Below are positions 16,253 through 21,999 of a stretch of 21,999 bases of DNA, one piece after another; position 1 is the first letter of the stretch, and every line of letters starts with the position of its first letter. This stretch comes from Clostridia bacterium (GTDB taxonomy: Bacteria; Bacillota; Clostridia; Christensenellales; Borkfalkiaceae): contig CAAGAM010000259.1 in assembly GCA_900767815.1 (NCBI GenBank), forward strand, positions 1 to 21,999, read 5' to 3'. Under the pieces are notes generated by a model. The model was not told the origin of the DNA. It saw nothing but the letters and a program-made list of their open reading frames with translations, and did not search any database. Made by a program: the position numbers and the translations under genes.

Positions 16253-18517
16253 TTAAATATCGTATCTCGCCAGAATCTCCGACGGGGACTGTGTGAGAAC
16301 GAACAAATACGGAATGAGCGATATGCAGGTCATCAGCACCGCGCCTGTTGCAAAACCTGCCGCCGCAAGACCTATAAAACCCGCAAACGCGACATTCATA
16401 ATCGCGTATCTTACCGCAACAAGCGCAACCGTTATCACCGAGAATACAAAGAAACTCAAAACGTTATGAACGACCGCCGTGACGCACTCTTTGAACAAAA
16501 GATTGCCTTTGTTGACGCCGATTGCTCGGTAAATACCGTACTCTTTACTGTTTTTGATACTTGCCGACTTCTCTATGAAGAAATAGATGATGAGAAGCAG
16601 GATGATCACGAGAAGATAGAGATACAACCCGCTTGCCGCGTCTTGTTTTTCTTCTTCGTTCTCCTGTTCATACGCCGCGCCGACATTCACAGCCGTTACG
16701 CCCAAATCTCTCAGGTCGGATTTCAGCGAGGCAAGTTGCTCCGGACTTCCCGTTGTGATCTCGAAATAATACTGCGAACCCGTGGACGAGAGTGCATCGA
16801 GGTTAGGCGATATGTAAACGAAGATATTTTGAAGCACATTTTTGTTGACATAAACGCGAATGTCCGTGTCCATGACATCGCGCGTGATTTCGAACTGCTC
16901 AACATAAACTTTACTGCCAGTTACCTGTATCGCGTAAGGCGTATTTTTCAAACGGGAGTTCGTTTTGTTGACTTCAAAATCTGCCTGCGTGGTATCGGTC
17001 ATCATTTTGTAGAGCGAATTTCTGTTGATTTCCACTCTTACTTTATCGTTTGCGATCTCGCCGTCGTACAGCAGAATCTCCGCCGTAAACGAAGCCGAAC
17101 CGTAAGTATCTTTGAAAAAGATCTCTTCCCCGTCCGAGAAACCGATTTTGTTATACACACCGAGAAAATTGACGTAATCTTCTTTGTTCAGATAAATGAT
17201 TTTATCGTCGCCGCCCGTGATACCCGTAATCGGATATTCGCCGTCAAAGGTCATCAGCGTGATTGCTTTATCCGTATTCAATTCTTTCATACGGAACTCT
17301 CTTTTGAGTTCTTCTGCCATTTTGCGGGAAACAATCGCCTCGCCTTTTTCGGGAAGTCTGCCGTATTCTACGGCAATTTCGTCGCCTTCTTCGATTGCTT
17401 TCGGCGTATATTTGACTTCTATGCCCGAAAGACTTGCAAGCCCGCCGTAAGAGAAACTACCCGTTCTCATTTCCGTATCGAAGAAATCAATGCTCTTATA
17501 GTGACTTTCGTCCGTTTTTCTGAGTACCGAATAAGAGTTAAGATTTGTATAAACGGTATTTTCCCCGAGCGTTTTGTTTTCGGTAACTGCCGAGAGTGCC
17601 TCGAACGCAGAGAACGAGAAAAACGTCATTACCACGGCAAGCGCAAGGATAAATATCTGCTTGAATACGTTACCGACCGAATACGCTTTTTCGCCGTCGC
17701 CCTTATTACGCTTAAAAATCGTCTTTAAGGTAAACAGTCTGCCGTTTCGTTTTGCCGTGCTCTTAGTAAAGGTAGTCAGAACGCTGTGCGTTTCGTTTCC
17801 TTCTTTAACAGCATCGTAAGTCGCAGGAGCAAGGTCGGTTTCTTCTATTTCACCGTCCTCAACAAGCTCGCCGTCCACGATTTTGATATGGCTGTCGGCG
17901 TACTTTTTGATGAGCGAAACCTCGTGCGTTACGATAACCACAAGTTGGGTTTTGGATATTTCCTTTAATATATCCATAACCTTCATTGTGTTTTCTGCGT
18001 CAAGGTTGCCTGTCGGCTCGTCGGCAAGGATAACGTCGCTACCTTTTACGATTGCGCGGGCGATTGCGACTCTTTGTTGCTGTCCGCCCGAAAGCGCGTC
18101 GCCGAGTTTGTTTTTGAACCTCTCCATATCGACAAGCTTCAACGCTTCTTCGGTTCTTCTCTCTATCTCTTTTTCGTCCTTGAACCCCGCGATAATCATC
18201 TGATTGCGCAGGATTTCCGCTATCGTGTAGCCTTTTTCAAGATAGTAGTTTTGGAAAATGAACCCGATTTTTGCGTTTCTGATTTTGTCGGTTTTGCCGC
18301 TCGTACATTCGCCGTCGATATAAACCTTACCGCTATCGGCTTTTTCAAGTCCGCCGATAATATTCAGAAGGGTTGTTTTACCGCTACCGCTCTTGCCGAA
18401 AATGCACACAAGACCTTTATCGGGAAGCTCGAACGATACGCCTTTTAATACCTTGTTTGCGTTGCGGGAGTGTCGGTTAAACGTTTTTACGATGTTTTCT
18501 ACTTTAATTTTAGACAT
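16253..18517 (-). CDS. ABC ATPase fused to FtsX/MacB-type permease (second of pair)
   Basis: A 754-aa protein. The ATPase (1-225) is of the LolD/MacB type: Walker A GKSGSGKTT (41-49), Q89, signature LSGGQQQR (142-149), Walker B VILADEPTGNLD, H-loop H198. The permease part has one helix at about 286-308, a roughly 320-residue extracytoplasmic domain, and three C-terminal helices (about 631-648, 684-704, 714-740) with the FtsX-like motif KEYGIYRAIGVNKG. This four-helix layout matches MacB-type mechanotransmitters, which move substrates or force outside the membrane rather than import solutes. It starts one base after the stop of the first ABC gene and likely forms a heterodimer with it. Substrate unknown; the two downstream lipoproteins are candidate clients. 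Confidence 0.85.
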   Translation of the reverse strand: MSKIKVENIVKTFNRHSRNANKVLKGVSFELPDKGLVCIFGKSGSGKTTLLNIIGGLEKADSGKVYIDGECTSGKTDKIRNAKIGFIFQNYYLEKGYTIAEILRNQMIIAGFKDEKEIERRTEEALKLVDMERFKNKLGDALSGGQQQRVAIARAIVKGSDVILADEPTGNLDAENTMKVMDILKEISKTQLVVIVTHEVSLIKKYADSHIKIVDGELVEDGEIEETDLAPATYDAVKEGNETHSVLTTFTKSTAKRNGRLFTLKTIFKRNKGDGEKAYSVGNVFKQIFILALAVVMTFFSFSAFEALSAVTENKTLGENTVYTNLNSYSVLRKTDESHYKSIDFFDTEMRTGSFSYGGLASLSGIEVKYTPKAIEEGDEIAVEYGRLPEKGEAIVSRKMAEELKREFRMKELNTDKAITLMTFDGEYPITGITGGDDKIIYLNKEDYVNFLGVYNKIGFSDGEEIFFKDTYGSASFTAEILLYDGEIANDKVRVEINRNSLYKMMTDTTQADFEVNKTNSRLKNTPYAIQVTGSKVYVEQFEITRDVMDTDIRVYVNKNVLQNIFVYISPNLDALSSTGSQYYFEITTGSPEQLASLKSDLRDLGVTAVNVGAAYEQENEEEKQDAASGLYLYLLVIILLLIIYFFIEKSASIKNSKEYGIYRAIGVNKGNLLFKECVTAVVHNVLSFFVFSVITVALVAVRYAIMNVAFAGFIGLAAAGFATGAVLMTCISLIPYLFVLTQSPSEILARYDI

Positions 18518-18518
18518 A

Positions 18519-20591
18519 TTAACCTTTCGACCCCCTTCTTAAAGATTTTCTGATACTCTGCCCCGCTATCGCACGGTTGAAGCCGAATGCAACGAACTCG
18601 ACGATGAGTAACAGCATTATTTCTATAAAGAAGTAGTTGCCCGCCGAAATAAATGCGATTCCGCCTCCCGGTATCACCGCCGCAATCAGACTGACGAGCG
18701 GCAAAAATACGATTGTCGGCAGGAATATAAGCGCCATCTGAATGTACAAAGAACGCGACGAAATTTTGCTTGAAATACCGAGCGTTCTGTAAACAGCAAA
18801 GTCGGTTTGAAAAACCTTTACGCTTCTGCCGAAAATCACGGATATGAGAGCGGCGAACAAAAGACAAACGGCAATCAGCGCGATATAGTAGATTACGTTC
18901 ATCGCGTAAACGTCGCCCGCACCTTGGACGTATACTTTGCTTGTGGAAAGCATACCCATCATTCCGTCGGGGAATTTTCCGAGCGCGTTTTCTGCCGTCT
19001 GATCGTCGGCATAATACAATACCGATTGACTTGCGTCTGTTTGTTCGGTTTCAAAAATCGCGGCGTAGTCGTCGGGATTCATTTTAACGATCAGTTTTCC
19101 GCTTCTCGTTTCGTCTTTTTCGCTATCGGTCGCAACTTCGTAAGATTTATTCGATTTTACCGAGAAAACCGCCGAATATTTCGTTGCCTGATATGTATTG
19201 GAATTTACAAGGTTTATTTTTCCGCTTTCAACATTCTCGTCTTTTTCAAAGGCATACACCGTAACGACCGTTTCTCCAAGTTTCATCGTCGTGTTGATCG
19301 CCTTGATTTTGATTCCGTTTTCTTCCGCGTCCGCGTGAGATAAGTAAAGAAGAACGTTGCCGGAAGAAAGCGTTGTTTTTACGCTGATACTCTCTATTCC
19401 CGCGTTTGCGTTTACAAACGTTTCGATGATTGCGTTTTTATCTTTTTCCGCAGATTTCGGCAGCACCAATACCGCTTCGCCCTGCTTTAAGTTATATTGA
19501 TAAGGCGCATACAGACAAGTGACGCTGTAAGCCGCAAGCATACCGCTTTTCTTGGGAACGTTTACCGTAAATTCGGAAAATTCCTTGTCTAAAAGATAAA
19601 AGCCTGCGTTTGTTTTTCCAGCTGCATTATCTAAATCTTCTTGCGTTATATCGCCCTTTTCGCTTGAAACGATTACCTTTCCGTTCACGCCCACAGTATC
19701 GAGCGAATTTGTAACGGGTTTTATAAGCGAACTTCCGAATACCGACAACACGACGAACAGCGTTACCGCACAGACAAGCAAAGCAAAGCTCATCATTGCC
19801 GTAAATTTCGGTCTGCTTTTGTAATTCAGAACACCGATATGTAAGGTATCTTTAATATTTTTCTTTCTGCTTTGCTTAACTTCGGGGATTTCAACGTTTT
19901 TCGTTTCCGTCGGCTTTTCGATTACTTTATCTTCTTTTACCGAGCCGTCGAAAATCGTAACTCTACGTGTTGCGTAGTCTACGAAAAATTCGGGATTGTG
20001 CGTAACCACGATGACGAGTTTGTCTTTGGAAACGTCTTTCAGAAGTTTCGCGATTTCTCTCGAAGATTTAACGTCCAAGTTCCCCGTAGGCTCGTCCGCC
20101 AAAATAATCGGCGCGTCCTTCGCCAACGCTCGGGCTATTACGGTTCGCTGTTTTTCGCCGCCCGAAAGTTTACTGCCGCGCTGGTTTATTTGCTTTATAA
20201 GCCCGACCTTTTCGATGAGTTCCCTCGCCTTTTCGCGGCGTACTTTTTTATCATCGAAACGAAGCAACGCAAGCTCGACGTTTTCAAGCACGGTAAGGTT
20301 TTCTATGATGTTGAAATCCTGAAAGACGGTTGCGATATACTTTTCGCGGTATTTTTCCCATTCTGCCGCGCCGTAATGCGACGTTTCCTCGCCGTTTATA
20401 TACAGTTCGCCCTCTTCGTAACTGTCGTTCGCGCCAATGACGTTCAGAAGCGTAGATTTACCGCTTCCGCTCTCGCCCTCGATCGTTACGAATTCGTTAT
20501 AGTCGAAATCAAGGTTGATTCCGCGTATACCGATCGTCAGAATATCGTTGCTGTCATATATTTTTCCTATGTTTTTAAGTTTTAACAGCAA
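18519..20591 (-). CDS. ABC ATPase fused to FtsX/MacB-type permease (first of pair)
   Basis: A 690-aa protein, first gene of the operon. ATPase: Walker A GESGSGKST (39-47), Q91, signature LSGGEKQR (142-149), Walker B IILADEPTGNLD, H198. Permease: helix at about 264-286, an extracytoplasmic domain to about 560, then three helices (566-588, 617-642, 651-671) with FtsX-like FAVYRTLGISSK. The architecture equals that of its partner although the outer domains differ, pointing to an obligate heterodimer. I chose the TTG at 20591-20589: a good AAGGAG (20604-20599) is seven bases upstream, and the encoded MLLKLKNIGKIY is the normal ATPase N-terminus. A roughly 190-nt structured leader precedes it. Confidence 0.85.
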   Translation of the reverse strand: MLLKLKNIGKIYDSNDILTIGIRGINLDFDYNEFVTIEGESGSGKSTLLNVIGANDSYEEGELYINGEETSHYGAAEWEKYREKYIATVFQDFNIIENLTVLENVELALLRFDDKKVRREKARELIEKVGLIKQINQRGSKLSGGEKQRTVIARALAKDAPIILADEPTGNLDVKSSREIAKLLKDVSKDKLVIVVTHNPEFFVDYATRRVTIFDGSVKEDKVIEKPTETKNVEIPEVKQSRKKNIKDTLHIGVLNYKSRPKFTAMMSFALLVCAVTLFVVLSVFGSSLIKPVTNSLDTVGVNGKVIVSSEKGDITQEDLDNAAGKTNAGFYLLDKEFSEFTVNVPKKSGMLAAYSVTCLYAPYQYNLKQGEAVLVLPKSAEKDKNAIIETFVNANAGIESISVKTTLSSGNVLLYLSHADAEENGIKIKAINTTMKLGETVVTVYAFEKDENVESGKINLVNSNTYQATKYSAVFSVKSNKSYEVATDSEKDETRSGKLIVKMNPDDYAAIFETEQTDASQSVLYYADDQTAENALGKFPDGMMGMLSTSKVYVQGAGDVYAMNVIYYIALIAVCLLFAALISVIFGRSVKVFQTDFAVYRTLGISSKISSRSLYIQMALIFLPTIVFLPLVSLIAAVIPGGGIAFISAGNYFFIEIMLLLIVEFVAFGFNRAIAGQSIRKSLRRGSKG

Positions 20592-20786
20592 TGTTTTGCT
20601 CCTTGTAATAATGCTTCTTTATTTGGTTAGCCTTGGCTAACCAAATTTCATTTTATAACCGCTCTTTCGAGCGGTTGTGTTCAATTAGGTGTTGTTTGCT
20701 GTATTCGTCAGAATACAGCAAAAGGCGTACGCCTTTTGCTTCGCTTGGAAAATTTTCCGACTCGTTATGTCGCTTTTCCCAAACAC
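20592..20786 (-). promoter_or_regulatory. Structured 5' leader of the operon with overlapping hairpins
   Basis: Between the predicted start site and the TTG lie, in transcript order, a 12-bp palindrome GGAAAATTTTCC (20747-20758), a perfect 24-bp palindrome (20717-20740, core AAAGGCGTACGCCTTT), a 12-bp stem with a 4-nt loop (TTTGCTGTATTC / GAATACAGCAAA, 20695-20722), an 8-bp stem with GAAA tetraloop (AACCGCTC / GAGCGGTT, 20657-20676) and the palindrome at 20621-20646. The second and third structures share bases 20717-20722 and cannot fully form together. No known riboswitch class is recognised. Confidence 0.5.
20621..20646. promoter_or_regulatory. Perfect 26-bp palindrome, candidate DtxR-family operator
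   Basis: ATTTGGTTAGCC (20621-20632) and GGCTAACCAAAT (20635-20646) are exact reverse complements around TT. The core TTAGCCTTGGCTAA (20627-20640) and the GGTTAGCC half resemble the DtxR/IdeR box (TTAGGTTAGCCTAACCTAA). The same core recurs at 20847-20860, on the other side of the promoter. No T run follows on the minus strand. Confidence 0.6.
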
Positions 20787-20792
20787 GTCAAT

Positions 20793-20821
20793 AGTATAGC
20801 ATATATTCCTTTTCAAGTCAA
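20793..20821 (-). promoter_or_regulatory. Sigma-A promoter of the ABC-lipoprotein-NEAT operon
   Basis: On the minus strand TTGACT (20821-20816) is followed after 17 bases by TATACT (20798-20793), a near-consensus promoter. Transcription would start near 20786. A weaker TATAAA (20657-20652) lies directly before the operator palindrome, without a good -35 box at the right distance, and might be a second start. Confidence 0.7.
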
Positions 20822-20846
20822 TAGAACAACGCTGAAATTAAGAAAA

Positions 20847-20860
20847 TTAGCATAGGCTAA
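20847..20860. promoter_or_regulatory. Second copy of the TTAGCnTnGGCTAA operator motif
   Basis: TTAGCATAGGCTAA is a 14-bp inverted repeat with one mismatched pair and matches the core of the 20621-20646 palindrome at 12 of 14 bases. It lies 26 bp upstream of the promoter -35 box and just after the ECF ATPase stop. Alternatively the stem, followed by TTTTCTT on the minus strand, is a weak terminator of the ECF gene. Confidence 0.5.
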
Positions 20861-20865
20861 AATTT

Positions 20866-21999
20866 TTAATTTCTTCCAATTTGAATGAAAAACTCATTGA
20901 CAAGCTCTTTCCCGCCTGTTTTATAGGTTTTTCCGTCTTTTATCCATACCGAACGATCGCATAACGCGGCGGCGCAGCGCTTGTCGTGCGTAACGGTTAT
21001 CATCGTGTTATGCGTTTCTTCGTGAAGTTTATTGAGAACTTCCACCATTTCGCAAAGCCCTTTGTAATCCTGCCCCACCGTCGGCTCATCCAAAATGAGG
21101 ACTTCGGGATCGGTCGCTACGACCGCTGCGATCGAAACTCTGCGTTTCTGCCCTTCCGAAAGCGACTGCGGATGACGGGCATACAAATGCTTTATCCCGA
21201 ATTTTTCGGCTATTTCGTCGGCGTATTCGTCGGACTTTGCGCCGAACTTAATCTCCTTTTCGACCGTCGGCATAAACAACTGATAGTCGGGGTTCTGATA
21301 AACAATACCCACCTTTTGATACCATTTTTTACTCTGCTTGCTCTTTTGCCCGAATTTATCGTCTATGTTCTGCAAAATCACGCCGCGAGTAGGCTTTTCA
21401 AGACGAGAAATAAGCCTTAAAAGGGTTGTTTTTCCGCAACCGTTTTCGCCGAGCAATACCGCGCGTGAGCCTTTTAATATATCGAAAGTAACTCCTTTCA
21501 ATATGTCGCGGTCTTTTACCGAAAACGCTACGTCTGAAAGCGAAAACACGGGTAGCGTTCCACCGAAAGTCGAACAAGTATCTTCTATTTCGGTTGACTG
21601 CTCTTTCAGGTAATTTCCCCTATCCGTTATCTCGTTTACGCTCTTATTTCCGACGTGAAATACCTTATCTACGAACGGCAGAACGACGTCAAGCCTGTGT
21701 TCGATGACTATGATACAATATCCCGCTTTTGCGAGAGATTTGAGCGTGGACATCAGCATTTCCGCACCCGCCGTGTCGAGATTGGCGAGCGGTTCGTCTA
21801 AAATAACTATCTTCTGTCCCATCGCAAGCGTCGAAGCGGTTATAAGTCTTTGCTTCTGCCCGCCCGAAAGTTTGCGGCTTTGCCACGACTTATCGAGTTT
21901 CATAAGGCGACAAACCGTTTCTATCTGTTTGCTTATTTTTTCGGGTGAAAACGCAATGTTTTCGCAACCGAAAGCTATTTCGTCCTCTACCGTTTTTTG
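20866..21999 (-). CDS. ECF-type transporter ATPase, two fused ATP-binding domains (partial)
   Basis: The open frame continues past the right edge, so the N-terminus, including the first Walker A, is missing. The visible part starts at the first Q-loop (QKTVEDEIAFG), then signature LSGGQKQR, Walker B VILDEPLANLD and EHR. A second complete ATPase follows: Walker A GENGCGKTT, Q-loop YQNPDYQLFMPTVEKEIKFG, signature LSEGQKRR, Walker B LILDEPTVGQD and THD. The fused layout is that of EcfA/YkoD-type energisers of vitamin, metal or cofactor importers, which work with EcfT and a substrate-binding S protein; those genes would lie to the right. It stands 260 bp upstream of the operon promoter in the same direction. 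Substrate cannot be told from this part. Confidence 0.88.
   Translation of the reverse strand, partial: QKTVEDEIAFGCENIAFSPEKISKQIETVCRLMKLDKSWQSRKLSGGQKQRLITASTLAMGQKIVILDEPLANLDTAGAEMLMSTLKSLAKAGYCIIVIEHRLDVVLPFVDKVFHVGNKSVNEITDRGNYLKEQSTEIEDTCSTFGGTLPVFSLSDVAFSVKDRDILKGVTFDILKGSRAVLLGENGCGKTTLLRLISRLEKPTRGVILQNIDDKFGQKSKQSKKWYQKVGIVYQNPDYQLFMPTVEKEIKFGAKSDEYADEIAEKFGIKHLYARHPQSLSEGQKRRVSIAAVVATDPEVLILDEPTVGQDYKGLCEMVEVLNKLHEETHNTMITVTHDKRCAAALCDRSVWIKDGKTYKTGGKELVNEFFIQIGRN

Noticed and set aside
16466..17728. Plus-strand open frame of 420 codons opposite the second ABC gene
   Set aside because: Fully antisense to an ABC permease with clear motifs; rich in Arg/Phe/Cys, as expected of a shadow frame.
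16253..20591. ABC pair considered as a BceAB-type peptide-antibiotic resistance transporter
   Set aside because: Bce permeases have ten helices, a separate ATPase and an adjacent two-component system; here ATPase and a four-helix permease are fused and no kinase is present.
20657..20676. 8-bp GAAA-loop hairpin considered as terminator of the ECF ATPase gene
   Set aside because: No T run follows on the minus strand and it lies downstream of the next operon's promoter, inside its leader.
20695..20740. Consecutive palindromes considered as a CRISPR array
   Set aside because: The units are different from each other, there are no regular spacers and no cas genes.

Overview
The window looks like chromosome of a low-to-moderate GC, Gram-positive, anaerobic Firmicute, most likely a gut Clostridia lineage. 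The signs are AGGAG-type ribosome binding sites, sigma-A promoters with 17-bp spacers, lipoproteins, a membrane-anchored NEAT-like surface protein, InlB-type B repeats, a fused two-domain ECF ATPase and clostridial-type large serine recombinases. This placement is inference from family content; no marker gene such as rRNA is present.

Left part (1-3900), accessory: a cytoplasmic GH20 hexosaminidase (minus) is divergent from a tyrosine integrase (plus), with back-to-back promoters between them. After the integrase come a 22-bp palindrome and a short AraC-type DNA-binding protein without a sensor domain. Next is a roughly 500-bp stretch with no intact large gene. It holds a broken reading frame and what looks like a complete transcription attenuator on the minus strand (promoter, 8-residue leader peptide, competing stems, terminator) that no longer has a gene to control.

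Middle (3877-6516): a mobile-element recombination module on the minus strand. A large serine recombinase is preceded, with a 68-nt overlap, by a companion protein that keeps the recombinase-type and zinc-ribbon parts but lacks the catalytic domain; its N-terminus resembles the LexA winged helix. The module has a strong promoter, an inverted repeat just after the start site resembling an SOS box with one extra spacer base, and a 26-bp near-perfect palindrome just upstream.

Right part (6547-20821): one long minus-strand operon, probably for heme or iron handling. In transcription order it encodes two fused ABC ATPase-permeases (MacB/FtsX type), two giant lipoproteins (1009 and 1277 aa, with B-repeat-like modules; the first also BspA-like leucine-rich repeats), a NEAT-like membrane-anchored protein, a DtxR-family regulator with iron-type ligands, and a WYL regulator followed by a terminator. 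Gaps are small (1, 59, 67, -7, 10 and 38 nt). The promoter is flanked by two sites sharing TTAGCnTnGGCTAA, which resembles a DtxR-family box, and the transcript starts with a roughly 190-nt leader full of hairpins. At the right edge is the 3' part of a fused ECF-type ATPase that runs off the window.

The best candidate for an undescribed system is this seven-gene operon: DtxR-type control, a NEAT-like protein with methionines where heme ligands would be, giant lipoproteins and paired MacB-like exporters or mechanotransmitters. The functional assignment is inference from domains and context.
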